NCBI RefSeq assembly: GCF_002563895.1
Contig: NZ_PDJB01000001.1
Coordinates: 1,533,501 to 1,597,500 of the forward strand
Length of the DNA stretch: 64,000 nt
Direction of reading: 5' to 3'
Source of the DNA: Pseudomonas lurida
GTDB taxonomy: Bacteria; Pseudomonadota; Gammaproteobacteria; Pseudomonadales; Pseudomonadaceae
A program made the translations under genes and the position numbers. Shown here in pieces: positions 44,788 through 52,980 of the stretch. How positions within the stretch are numbered: the stretch's first letter is position 1; every line of letters begins with the position of its first letter. The notes under the pieces are model-generated. The model searched no databases and was not told the origin of the DNA. It was given only the letters and a program-made list of their open reading frames with translations.

Positions 44788-45804
44788 TCAGCGTTCGACA
44801 GGGACGGACAGGGCAGGATGACCCAATGGATGCGTGCGCGCCGCAAAGAATTTCAGTTCCACGCCAGCCCCCTCAAACAACTCCGAATACCGCCGCTTCT
44901 GCTGACGAATAAACCCATCGCTGCGCCCCGACACCGAGATCGCCAGTGTCGTCACATTGGCCTGGCGTATCGCATCCACCACGTGTTTATCCTGCGCCCC
45001 CAAGTCATGGCCGAAGATGCACAACGCGCCCTCATGGACCAGCAACTGCTCATAGCAAAACGACAGGTAATCCGAACTGCGGATGGTCTTGAGCTTCTCC
45101 TCCACCTTGCCCTCGCTGACGAACAGTGGCACGTCGTCGAGGGTCTTGAGGGTGTTGTTGATCGCGAAACTACTGAGCAAGGTGCTGTCGGTGGTCGGCA
45201 ATTTGCGCGCGGTGCCGTCGAGGTTGCGCACCAGGTGCAGGCCGCCATGCAAATACAAAATGCGTGTGGCATCAGTGCGGGTGTCGCGCAGGTTGAAGCT
45301 GGCGTCGGCGCTGCGAAACAGGTCATCGATGCCGGGGGCATGCAGGATCGCCCAGTAGTTGAGCAGGTCGTAATTGGTGGTGAATACCGTGGGGTAATTC
45401 TTCAATTCATGGTTGATTGTTGCCAGCGTCGACGGTTGCACCAGGCGCCAGGGGATATGCACGGCGTGGATGGTGTTGATCAACGCTTCCTTGATTGCGT
45501 AGTAGCGATTGCGCGGCGCGGCCGAGCTGACCGCCAGGGCCTTGTTGACCCGGCTGGTGGTCTTCAATGCCCCCAGCGCCTGCTCGAAACTACGGGTTTG
45601 CAGGGCATCGAACACGCTGAGTTCGGATTGGCTCAGGGGCTTTTCTTCGACGGTGCGGGCGTTTTCGAACAGCGAGTCGTAGGCAAAGTCTTCCCAAATC
45701 GTGCGGCTTGCGCCGTTGCCGATCAGAATCCCGCTGAAGTCGAGGGTCGCGCGCAGCGCGCTCCAGTCTTCAAGGTGGGCGTCAATATCCTGGAAATCCT
45801 TCAT
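44788..45804 (-). CDS. DUF4917 protein with SIR2-like fold
   Basis: Protein of 338 aa that I recognise as DUF4917, a family related to SIR2-type NAD-binding proteins. Features along the chain: LIGNGASRTIW (27-37, nucleotide-binding loop), FTTNYDLLNYW (141-151), ILYLHGGLHL (182-191, His186 at the place of the SIR2 catalytic histidine) and LCIFGHDLGAQDKHVVDAI near 255-275. No signal peptide or membrane segment is seen, so it is cytoplasmic. Similar SIR2-like domains act as NADases in phage defence, but no partner gene is adjacent. It is divergent from the iron-ADH gene with an Anr box between. Confidence 0.75.
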   Translation of the reverse strand: MKDFQDIDAHLEDWSALRATLDFSGILIGNGASRTIWEDFAYDSLFENARTVEEKPLSQSELSVFDALQTRSFEQALGALKTTSRVNKALAVSSAAPRNRYYAIKEALINTIHAVHIPWRLVQPSTLATINHELKNYPTVFTTNYDLLNYWAILHAPGIDDLFRSADASFNLRDTRTDATRILYLHGGLHLVRNLDGTARKLPTTDSTLLSSFAINNTLKTLDDVPLFVSEGKVEEKLKTIRSSDYLSFCYEQLLVHEGALCIFGHDLGAQDKHVVDAIRQANVTTLAISVSGRSDGFIRQQKRRYSELFEGAGVELKFFAARTHPLGHPALSVPVER

Positions 45805-45857
45805 TGCGGCGGGTCTACTCGAAATCGGCTGGACGGTGACTTTATCACGGCTTGGTG

Positions 45858-45871
45858 TTGATCCTGATCAA
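45858..45871. promoter_or_regulatory. Anr/FNR box
   Basis: TTGATCCTGATCAA is an exact match to the TTGATNNNNATCAA consensus of Anr, Dnr and FNR. It is centred 63 bases before the iron-alcohol-dehydrogenase ATG, so a start point near 45906 would place it at -41.5, the classical activating position. It also lies 54 bases from the divergent DUF4917 start. Confidence 0.78.
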
Positions 45872-45927
45872 GATGCGGCCGCTGGCGCAGGTTGATGCTG
45901 TAGGCATAAAGCCTCTGAGGATTCGCC

Positions 45928-47076
45928 ATGAGCAGCACCTTCTTTATCCCCGCCGTCAACATCATGGGCACTGACTGCCTTGACGAAGCCATGAACGCCA
46001 TCCGCAACTATGGTTTTCGCAAGGCGCTGATCGTCACCGACGCCGGCCTGGCCAAGGCGGGCGTCGCGAGCATGATCGCTGAGAAGCTGGCGATGCAGGA
46101 CATCGACTCGGTGATCTACGACGGCGCCAAGCCTAACCCCAATGTGGAAAACGTCGAGAAAGGCCTGGCCCTGCTGCAACAGAGCGCCTGCGACTTCGTG
46201 GTGTCCCTCGGCGGCGGTTCGCCCCATGACTGCGCCAAGGGCATCGCTTTGTGCGCCACCAACGGCGGGCATATCGGCGACTACGAAGGCGTCGACCAGT
46301 CGAGCAAGCCGCAACTGCCGCTGGTGGCGATCAACACCACCGCCGGCACTGCCAGCGAGATGACGCGCTTCTGCATCATCACCGACGAAACCCGCCACGT
46401 GAAAATGGCCATCGTCGACCGCAACGTCACGCCGCTGCTGTCGGTCAACGACCCGGCGTTGATGGTCGGCATGCCCAAGGGCCTCACCGCTGCCACCGGT
46501 ATGGACGCGCTGACCCACGCCATTGAAGCCTATGTGTCCACCGCCGCCACGCCGATCACCGATGCCTGCGCTATCAAGGCCATCGAACTGATCAGCGCCA
46601 ACCTGCGCCTGGCGGTCCGCGACGGCAGCGACAAGGTCGCGCGGGAAAACATGGCCTACGCGCAGTTCCTCGCCGGCATGGCGTTCAACAATGCGTCGCT
46701 GGGCTTCGTGCACGCCATGGCCCACCAACTGGGTGGTTTCTACGACCTGCCCCACGGCGTTTGCAACGCGGTGTTGCTGCCCCATGTGCAAAGCTTCAAC
46801 GCCAGCGTCAGCGCCAAACGCTTGAGCGACGTCGGTCGTGCGCTGGGCGCCGACATCAAGGGCATCACCGACGAAGAAGGTGCCCAGGCCGCCATCGCGG
46901 CGATTCGCAGCCTGGCCCACGACGTTGAAATCCCCGCCGGATTGCGTGAGCTGGGCGCCAAGTTGCAGGACATTCCCTTGCTGGCGACCAATGCGCTGAA
47001 GGATGCGTGTGGCCTGACCAACCCACGGCGGGCGGATCAGCGTCAGATCGAGGAGATCTTTCGCAGCGCGTTCTGA
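45928..47076 (+). CDS. Iron-dependent alcohol dehydrogenase (group III, YiaY/AdhB/ErcA-like)
   Basis: NAD-dependent alcohol dehydrogenase of 382 aa. The dinucleotide motif is [15 protein letters not shown] (about 91-105) and the iron ligands are Asp193, His197, His262 and His276 ([32 protein letters not shown]). Enzymes of this group interconvert aldehydes and alcohols, often under low oxygen; ErcA-type members act in regulation of ethanol oxidation. The upstream Anr box supports low-oxygen induction. The ribosome site TGAGGA precedes the ATG by eight bases. Confidence 0.88.
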   Translation: MSSTFFIPAVNIMGTDCLDEAMNAIRNYGFRKALIVTDAGLAKAGVASMIAEKLAMQDIDSVIYDGAKPNPNVENVEKGLALLQQSACDFVVSLGGGSPHDCAKGIALCATNGGHIGDYEGVDQSSKPQLPLVAINTTAGTASEMTRFCIITDETRHVKMAIVDRNVTPLLSVNDPALMVGMPKGLTAATGMDALTHAIEAYVSTAATPITDACAIKAIELISANLRLAVRDGSDKVARENMAYAQFLAGMAFNNASLGFVHAMAHQLGGFYDLPHGVCNAVLLPHVQSFNASVSAKRLSDVGRALGADIKGITDEEGAQAAIAAIRSLAHDVEIPAGLRELGAKLQDIPLLATNALKDACGLTNPRRADQRQIEEIFRSAF

Positions 47077-47090
47077 GGAGGGGCAGTTGT

Positions 47091-47158
47091 GAGCTGCAAG
47101 CGGTAAGCTACACGTTGAACTGCATTCAACTTGAGCTTGAAGCTTGCGGCTTGCCGCT
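47091..47158. repeat. Large imperfect palindrome between genes
   Basis: AGCTGCAAGCGGTAAGCTA at the left roughly mirrors TTGAGCTTGAAGCTTGCGGC at the right, around the perfect core GTTGAA-CTGCA-TTCAAC (47114-47130). Pseudomonads carry similar AGCTTGAAGCTTG palindromes between genes. It may end the ADH transcript. Confidence 0.65.
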
Positions 47159-47169
47159 GAGGTCCCCCT

Positions 47170-47844
47170 ATGAGAGTTCTGTTATTCGGCGCCACCGGCA
47201 TGGTCGGCCAGGGCGTCCTGCGTGAGTGCCTGTTGGCGGCCGACGTCCAGGAAGTCGTCGCCGTTGGCCGCACGGCATTGACCCAGGAGCACGGCAAGCT
47301 GCACCAGGTGTTGCACGGTGACATGCTGGATTTCCAGCCTCTGGAAAACCTGTTGCAAGGGTTTGATGCATGCTTCTTTTGCCTTGGCGTCTCATCGGCG
47401 GGGATGAAGGAAACCCAGTACACGCACCTCACCTACGACCTGACGCTGGTCGCCGCGAGCACGCTGGCGCGGCTCAATCCACAGATGACGTTTATCTATG
47501 TCTCCGGCGCCGGTACAGACAGTTCCGAGGCGGGCAAATCGATGTGGGCGCGGGTCAAGGGCAAGACCGAGAATGCCTTGCTGCGCCTACCGTTCAAGGC
47601 CGTGTACCTGTTTCGGCCGGGGGTGATCCAGCCCTTGCATGGCGTGCGGTCCAAGACACCGTTGTACCAGTCGTTTTATTCGGTACTCGGGCCGGTGCTG
47701 TCGTTCGTGCGCCGGTTGAAACCGGGCTGGGTGGTGAGTACCGAGACGGTGGGCCGGGCGATGTTGCAGGCGGCCAGCCACGGCGCGCCGCAGCCCGTGG
47801 TGGAGCAGGCCGAGATCAACCGGCTGGCCAGCGAGCGTCGCTGA
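47170..47844 (+). CDS. NAD(P)-binding Rossmann-fold protein (atypical SDR, epimerase-like)
   Basis: Protein of 224 aa with an N-terminal NAD(P) motif GATGMVGQGVLRE (residues 8-20), ACFFCLGVSSAGM in strand 4 and FIYVSGAGTDSSE followed by a Lys-containing segment. There is no classical YxxxK pair, so it is an atypical SDR of the HTATIP2/oxidoreductase type; function unknown. Its stop overlaps the next LysR start (TGATG), suggesting co-transcription, perhaps only by position. Confidence 0.78.
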   Translation: MRVLLFGATGMVGQGVLRECLLAADVQEVVAVGRTALTQEHGKLHQVLHGDMLDFQPLENLLQGFDACFFCLGVSSAGMKETQYTHLTYDLTLVAASTLARLNPQMTFIYVSGAGTDSSEAGKSMWARVKGKTENALLRLPFKAVYLFRPGVIQPLHGVRSKTPLYQSFYSVLGPVLSFVRRLKPGWVVSTETVGRAMLQAASHGAPQPVVEQAEINRLASERR

Positions 47845-48752
47845 TGTTGCACAAGAGCCTGGTGCGTCGCTTGGATCTGATCACGCTGCAGTTGTTTGTG
47901 GCGGTGTTCGAGGAGGGCACGCTGACCCGGGCCGCCAACCGTGAAGCCATTGCCGTGTCGGCTGCCAGCAAGCGCCTGATGGAGTTGGAGCAGGTGCTGG
48001 GCGTCAGTCTGTTCGTGCGGCGCGCCAAGGGCATGGACCTGACGGCGGCCGGCGAAACCTTGCTGCACCATGCGCGGCAGATGCTGTTCAACGTCGAGAA
48101 GATGGGCCTGGAGCTGGGCGAACACAGCCATGGCGTGCGCGGTTATGTGCGGATGCTGGCCAATCTGTCGGCGATCATTCAGTTTCTTCCGGAAGACCTG
48201 CGGGACTTTTCCGAACGGCACCCCGAAGTGAAGACCGACCTGGAAGAACGTCCCAGCAAGGGCGTGGTGCAGGGGGTACTGGATGGCGTGGCGGACCTCG
48301 GCATCTGCTCCAGTGACACCGACACCAAAGGCCTGCCCAGCGTGACCTATCGTCACGACAAACTGGTGGTGCTGATGCCGGCAGATCACCCGTTGGCGGC
48401 ACGTAGAACCCTGGCGTTTGCTGAAACCCTGGGCAGCGACTACGTCGGCCTGCACGCCGCCAGCTCCATCAACATGCGCACCCACGCCGCCGCACGCGAG
48501 GCGGGCAAGATGCTGCGCCTGCGCATTCATGTGCCGGGGTTCGATGCGATGTGCCGCATGGTCCAGGCCAACATGGGCATCGGGATCTTGCCGCAGAAAG
48601 CCTATGAGTTGTTTGGTCGCGCATTGGGTTTGCATGCCGTGCCGCTGACGGACGACTGGTCGGATCGCAGCCTGATCCTGGTCGTGCGCGATGAAGCGCA
48701 GTTATCCCCGGTAAGTCGCCTGCTGTTCGACTACCTCAGCGGCCCCCTGTAG
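47844..48752 (+). CDS. LysR-family regulator, likely controlling the CoA-transferase/HMG-CoA lyase genes
   Basis: Regulator of 302 aa with the LysR helix-turn-helix (LQLFVAVFEEGTLTRAAN, about 12-29; AVSAASKRLMELEQVLG, about 34-50) and a periplasmic-binding-protein-like sensor domain. The frame is open far upstream under the previous gene, but the ATG at 47844 gives the standard LysR N-terminus. It lies directly before the CoA-transferase gene on the same strand; a perfect LysR-type box stands between them. Confidence 0.87.
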   Translation: MLHKSLVRRLDLITLQLFVAVFEEGTLTRAANREAIAVSAASKRLMELEQVLGVSLFVRRAKGMDLTAAGETLLHHARQMLFNVEKMGLELGEHSHGVRGYVRMLANLSAIIQFLPEDLRDFSERHPEVKTDLEERPSKGVVQGVLDGVADLGICSSDTDTKGLPSVTYRHDKLVVLMPADHPLAARRTLAFAETLGSDYVGLHAASSINMRTHAAAREAGKMLRLRIHVPGFDAMCRMVQANMGIGILPQKAYELFGRALGLHAVPLTDDWSDRSLILVVRDEAQLSPVSRLLFDYLSGPL

Positions 48753-48779
48753 GCGGCCGCCTTGCCGGTTCCTACCAGT

Positions 48780-48800
48780 GCGTTCGCGTTTGGCGAACGC
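48780..48800. promoter_or_regulatory. LysR-type box before the CoA-transferase gene
   Basis: GCGTTCGC, five bases (GTTTG), then GCGAACGC: a perfect eight-base inverted repeat that contains the T-N11-A pattern (T784 to A796) of LysR binding sites. It ends 82 bases before the CoA-transferase ATG. A weaker hairpin (CCAAC-TGACG-GTTGG, about 48807-48821) follows. Confidence 0.68.
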
Positions 48801-48882
48801 TTCTTGCCAACTGACGGTTGGATTTTCTGTGCACCGGCCCTCTAGTCTTTGCGTCACATTCCAAGAATAAGAGGTGCACCCC

Positions 48883-50076
48883 ATGACGGCTCCCCTGAGC
48901 GGCATCAAGGTGATCGAGATCGGCACTCTGATTGCCGCGCCGTTCGCCGCCCGGCTGATGGCCGAGTTTGGCGCCGAGGTGATCAAGATCGAGGCTATGG
49001 GCCAGGGCGACCCGCTTCGCAAATGGCGAAAGCTGCACGAAGGCACGTCGCTGTGGTGGTACCTGCAATCGCGCAACAAGAAATCCCTGGCGCTGGATCT
49101 AAAGTCGCCCGAAGGCCTGGAGCTGATCAAGCAATTGCTCGGCGACGCCGATGTGCTGATCGAAAACCTGCGCCCCGGTGGCCTCGAAAAACTCGGCCTC
49201 GGCTGGGACGTGTTGCACGCCCTCAACCCCAAGCTGACCCTGGTGCGCATCTCTGGCTACGGCCAGACCGGCCCCTATCGCGACCGCCCAGGTTTTGGTG
49301 CCATCGGCGAGGCCATGGGCGGCATCCGCTACACCACCGGCAACCCGGATTCGCCGCCGGCGCGAGTCGGTGTGAGCTTGGGGGACTCCCTGGCGTCGTT
49401 GCATGGCGTGATCGGCGCGCTGATGTCGCTGCTGCGGGTCAAGACGGGGCAGGGTGATGGGCAGATTGTCGATGTGTCGCTGGCTGAAAGCGTGTTCAAC
49501 TTGATGGAAAGCCTGGTGCCGGAATACGACATGCTCGGCCATGTGCGCGAACGCAGCGGCGGTGCCTTGCCAGGCATAGCGCCCTCCAACACCTACCTGA
49601 CAGCCGACGGAGCGTATGTGGTGATCGCGGGCAACAGCGACCCGATCTACAAGCGCCTGATGCACACCATCGGCCGCGCCGACCTGGCCGAGGCGCCCGA
49701 GTTTGCCCACAACGATGGACGCGCGGCCAAGAGCGGCCTGCTCGACGCGGCGATCACCCACTGGACCAGCAGCCTGCCTATCGACCAGGTGCTCAGCGCC
49801 CTTGAAGCCGCTGAAGTTCCTGCCGGGCGCATCTACTCCGTCGCAGACATCGTCAATGACCCGCACTACCAGGCGCGCGACATGTTGCTCAAGGCCGAGC
49901 TGCCTGGCGGTGTGTCGGTGAAGATGCCCGGCATCGTTCCCAAGCTGTCGCAAACCCCTGGTGGCGTGAACTGGCAGGGCCCGACCCTGGGGCAACACAC
50001 CGACGAAATTCTCGGTAGCCTGGGCCTGGCCGGCGCCGATATCCAACGCCTGAAAACCGCGGGAGTGGTGCAATGA
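48883..50076 (+). CDS. Type III CoA-transferase (CaiB/BaiF family)
   Basis: CoA-transferase of 397 aa. Family III motifs are present: the N-terminal PLSGIKVIEIGTLIAAPF, VLIENLRPGGLEKLGL (about 91-106), ISGYGQTGPYRDRPGF and the probable catalytic Asp168 in GVSLGDSLASLHG. ATG 48883 follows AAGAGG; a GTG at 48874 is a weaker choice. Its stop overlaps the HMG-CoA lyase start (ATGA). Related proteins activate glutarate or hydroxymethylglutarate with succinyl-CoA, so activation of a branched dicarboxylic acid is plausible (inference). Confidence 0.88.
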   Translation: MTAPLSGIKVIEIGTLIAAPFAARLMAEFGAEVIKIEAMGQGDPLRKWRKLHEGTSLWWYLQSRNKKSLALDLKSPEGLELIKQLLGDADVLIENLRPGGLEKLGLGWDVLHALNPKLTLVRISGYGQTGPYRDRPGFGAIGEAMGGIRYTTGNPDSPPARVGVSLGDSLASLHGVIGALMSLLRVKTGQGDGQIVDVSLAESVFNLMESLVPEYDMLGHVRERSGGALPGIAPSNTYLTADGAYVVIAGNSDPIYKRLMHTIGRADLAEAPEFAHNDGRAAKSGLLDAAITHWTSSLPIDQVLSALEAAEVPAGRIYSVADIVNDPHYQARDMLLKAELPGGVSVKMPGIVPKLSQTPGGVNWQGPTLGQHTDEILGSLGLAGADIQRLKTAGVVQ

Positions 50077-51014
50077 TTGCAGACTATTCAGACCCCCTGA
50101 TCGTGCAGGAAGTGTCCCCGCGCGATGGGCTGCAGATCGAGCCGACCTGGGTCGAGACGGCGGATAAGATCGCCTTGATCGATCAGCTGTCCCTCGCCGG
50201 TTTTTCGCGCATCGAAGCGGGTTCGTTCGTCTCCCCCAAGGCGATTCCAGCATTGCGTGATGGCGAGCACGTGTTCCAGGGCATCCAACGCAAGGCGGGT
50301 GTTATCTATGTGGCGCTGATCCCCAACCTCAAGGGCGCCCAGCGTGCCATCGAGTCCCGTGCCGATGAATTGAACCTGGTGATGTCTGCGAGCCAGACCC
50401 ATAACCTGGCCAATATGCGCATGCGCTGCGAAGCGTCGCTGGCGGCGTTTGGCGATATTGTCAGCTTTGCTGCCGACCATCCGGTGAGGCTCAACGGCAG
50501 CATCGCCACCACCTTTGGCTGCCCGTTCGAAGGCAAGATCGACGAAGACCGCGTACTGCAGATTGTCGAGGCGTATCAGGCGCTGGGCATCCAGGGCATC
50601 AGCCTGGCCGACACCACCGGCATGGCCAATCCGCGCCAGGTGGGACGCCTGGTCAAGCGCGTGCTGCAGCGCGTATCCGCCCGTGACCTGACCCTGCATT
50701 TTCACAATACCCGCGGCCTGGGCTTGTGCAATGTGCTGGCCGCCTATGAGGCCGGTGCCCGTCGTTTTGACGCGGCGCTCGGGGGGTTGGGCGGTTGTCC
50801 GTTTGCGCCGGGGGCATCGGGCAATATCTGTACCGAAGATTTGGTCAACCTGTGCGAGGAGGTCGGGATTCACACCGGTATCGACTTGCCGCACCTGCTG
50901 CACATGTCCCGCCGCCTGCCGGCCCTGTTGGGCCACGAACTGCCCGGTCAAGTGGCCAAGGCCGGGCGCAATTGTGACCTGCACCCGCCGCCGGCCTACA
51001 TCGCCGCGCTGTAG
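50073..51014 (+). CDS. Hydroxymethylglutaryl-CoA lyase family protein
   Basis: TIM-barrel lyase of 313 aa. HMG-CoA lyase signatures: VSPRDGLQIEP (Arg17/Asp18, catalytic), TLHFHNTRGLG (metal ligands His209/His211) and GGLGGCPFAPGASGN with catalytic Cys242. It would split HMG-CoA to acetyl-CoA and acetoacetate, or a similar 3-hydroxyacyl-CoA. In pseudomonads the leucine-pathway enzyme lies with liu genes; here the partner is a CoA-transferase, pointing to another substrate. It is coupled to the CoA-transferase and followed by a transporter. Confidence 0.9.
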   Translation: MIADYSDPLIVQEVSPRDGLQIEPTWVETADKIALIDQLSLAGFSRIEAGSFVSPKAIPALRDGEHVFQGIQRKAGVIYVALIPNLKGAQRAIESRADELNLVMSASQTHNLANMRMRCEASLAAFGDIVSFAADHPVRLNGSIATTFGCPFEGKIDEDRVLQIVEAYQALGIQGISLADTTGMANPRQVGRLVKRVLQRVSARDLTLHFHNTRGLGLCNVLAAYEAGARRFDAALGGLGGCPFAPGASGNICTEDLVNLCEEVGIHTGIDLPHLLHMSRRLPALLGHELPGQVAKAGRNCDLHPPPAYIAAL

Positions 51015-51027
51015 CACCACACCAGAC

Positions 51028-51038
51028 AACAAAAACAA
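51028..51038 (+). promoter_or_regulatory. Overlapping Hfq/Crc-type CA motifs before the ACS transporter
   Basis: AACAAAAA (51028-51035) and AAAAACAA (51031-51038) both match AANAANAA exactly, 36 to 46 bases before the transporter ATG. This suggests that its translation is repressed by Hfq with Crc during growth on preferred carbon. Confidence 0.45.
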
Positions 51039-51073
51039 ACGGGCGCCTGTGAGCAGCCCGCTGGAGAGAAACC

Positions 51074-52405
51074 ATGAGCACTAATACGTTGGAGGCCGGC
51101 GCGCGCCCGGCCGCTGAAATCGATGCCGAAAAAGCCTTGGTCAGCAAGGTCGCGTGGCGCCTGATGCCGCTGATCATGGTGTGCTACCTGTTCGCGTTTT
51201 TTGACCGTATCAACATCAGCTTCGCCAAGTTCCAGCTGCAAGCGGACCTGAGCTTGAGCGACACCGCCTATGGCCTGGGCGCCGGGTTGTTCGTGGTGGG
51301 GTATGTGATCTTCGAAGTGCCGAGCAACATGATGCTGTACAAGGTCGGCGCGCGGCGCTGGATTGCGCGCATCATGATGTCGTGGGGGCTGGCAACGGCG
51401 GCCATGGTGTTTGTCACCGCGGAATGGCAGTTCTACGGCTTGCGCTTCATCATCGGCGCCATGGAGGCGGGTTTCGCGCCTGGCGTGCTGTATTACCTGA
51501 CATTGTGGTTTCCGCAGCACTTCCGGGGGCGCATCACGTCGATGCTGTTCCTGGCGTCGGCCTTCGCGGGCCTGGTGGGCGCACCGTTTTCCGGCCTGGT
51601 GCTGGAGCACCTCGACGGTGTCTTCCAGATGCGCGGTTGGCATTGGCTGTTCCTGCTCGGCGGCTTGCCGTGCATCGGCCTGGGGTTCCTGGTGCTGACC
51701 TTGCTCAAGGACCGCATCGAAGACGCCCATTGGCTGACGGCGGCGGAGAAAACCTTGCTGGCGAGCCGTATCGCCAAGCATGAGCCGAATCAGCACGGTG
51801 GCTCGCTGCTGTCGGCACTGCGCATTCCGGGCTTCTTGATGCTCGGCTTCATCTACTTCCTGATCCAGGTGGCGTCCTACGGCCTCAACTTCTGGGCGCC
51901 GCAACTGATCCGCAGCGCCGGCACCCAGAGCCCGGTGATGATCGGCCTGCTCACGGCGATTCCTTATGTATGCGGCGCGATCAGCATGGTGGTGATCGGG
52001 CGTCTGTCGGATGCCACCGGCGAGCGGCGCAAGTTTGTCTGCGGCCTGGTGGTACTGGGGGCGGTGGGCTTCTTCAGTGCCGGCATCTTTGCCGACCACA
52101 CGACCTTCCTGATCATTGCCCTGGGCATGTTGGGGGCGGGCATCATCGCCTCGATCCCGACCTTCTGGACCTTGCCTCCCAAGTTGCTGGCCGGTGCCGG
52201 TGCAGGCGCGGCCGGCGGGATTGCGGTGATCAATACCCTCGGGCAGTTCGGTGGCATTGTCAGCCCGGTGATGGTGGGGCGGATCAAGGACCTCACCGGC
52301 AGCACCACCCCGGCGCTCTATGTGATCGGCGTGTGCGCGCTGTTGGCGGCGGCGCTGCTGTTGTGGGGCTTGCCCCAGAAGTTGCGTACGCTCGACAAGG
52401 GCTGA
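51074..52405 (+). CDS. MFS transporter of the anion:cation symporter (ACS) family
   Basis: Inner-membrane permease of 443 aa with twelve hydrophobic segments. ACS features are FDRINISFAKFQLQADL (helix 1 region), VGYVIFEVPSNMMLYKVGAR and LWFPQHFRGRITSM. The family imports organic anions such as tartrate, 4-hydroxyphenylacetate, phthalate or glucarate. It follows the CoA-transferase and HMG-CoA lyase by 59 bases and probably imports their substrate as a carboxylate. GGAGAG gives a good ribosome site. The convergent YdcZ-like gene begins right after its stop. Confidence 0.87.
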   Translation: MSTNTLEAGARPAAEIDAEKALVSKVAWRLMPLIMVCYLFAFFDRINISFAKFQLQADLSLSDTAYGLGAGLFVVGYVIFEVPSNMMLYKVGARRWIARIMMSWGLATAAMVFVTAEWQFYGLRFIIGAMEAGFAPGVLYYLTLWFPQHFRGRITSMLFLASAFAGLVGAPFSGLVLEHLDGVFQMRGWHWLFLLGGLPCIGLGFLVLTLLKDRIEDAHWLTAAEKTLLASRIAKHEPNQHGGSLLSALRIPGFLMLGFIYFLIQVASYGLNFWAPQLIRSAGTQSPVMIGLLTAIPYVCGAISMVVIGRLSDATGERRKFVCGLVVLGAVGFFSAGIFADHTTFLIIALGMLGAGIIASIPTFWTLPPKLLAGAGAGAAGGIAVINTLGQFGGIVSPVMVGRIKDLTGSTTPALYVIGVCALLAAALLLWGLPQKLRTLDKG

Positions 52406-52894
52406 TCAGCCCGCGGTTGCCAAGGCGCGGGCCGGTGTAGCGCTGAACTGAATCAACGCTACGCCGCCGATCAACAACAACGCCCCCAGGACCCGGGGCG
52501 TTGTCAGTTGACGCTCCACCAGACCGAACAGGCCGAAGTGATCCAGCACCAGCGACGCGAGAATCTGCCCGGCCATGGCTAATGCGATAAACCCCGACGC
52601 GCCCAGTTTGGGCAGCAGCATCAACGCCAGTGAAATGAAGCACACGCCAAACGCGCCACCCGCCCACATCCACAACGGGGCCTTACTGATAAAGGCCAGG
52701 CTCGGCAACGGCAGCCGTAACGCCATGATGACCGGCAGCAACACGATGATACTCACCAGCAGCGACGCCAGCGTGGCCCACAACGGGTGGCCAAGCCCGC
52801 GCCCAAGGTTGGCGTTGATCGCACTTTGAAACGGCACCACCGCTCCGGCGATGACCGCCAGCGCCAATAGACCCACCCAATGCAACGTCGTCAT
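52406..52894 (-). CDS. DMT-superfamily YdcZ/DUF606 transporter
   Basis: Short membrane protein of 162 aa with five hydrophobic segments, the half-size form of the DMT superfamily (DUF606). The opening WVGLLALAVIAGAVVPFQSA and the MWAGGAFGVCFIS segment are typical. Half-size members dimerise; the substrate is unknown. It is divergent from the following LysR gene, which probably regulates it, and its stop is directly next to the stop of the ACS transporter gene. Confidence 0.83.
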   Translation of the reverse strand: MTTLHWVGLLALAVIAGAVVPFQSAINANLGRGLGHPLWATLASLLVSIIVLLPVIMALRLPLPSLAFISKAPLWMWAGGAFGVCFISLALMLLPKLGASGFIALAMAGQILASLVLDHFGLFGLVERQLTTPRVLGALLLIGGVALIQFSATPARALATAG

Positions 52895-52980
52895 GTCGAA
52901 TCTCCCAGAGGCTTTGCTGGACTCTAGGCTATTCGTCGCGCAAATTTAAATTCCAAGTTCTTATGCAGTGTATGCAGCTG

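Noticed and set aside
45883..45899. Sigma-54-like promoter (TGGCGC...GATGCT) before the iron ADH
   Set aside because: The GG and GC elements are one base too far apart for a -24/-12 promoter; the Anr box explains the region better.
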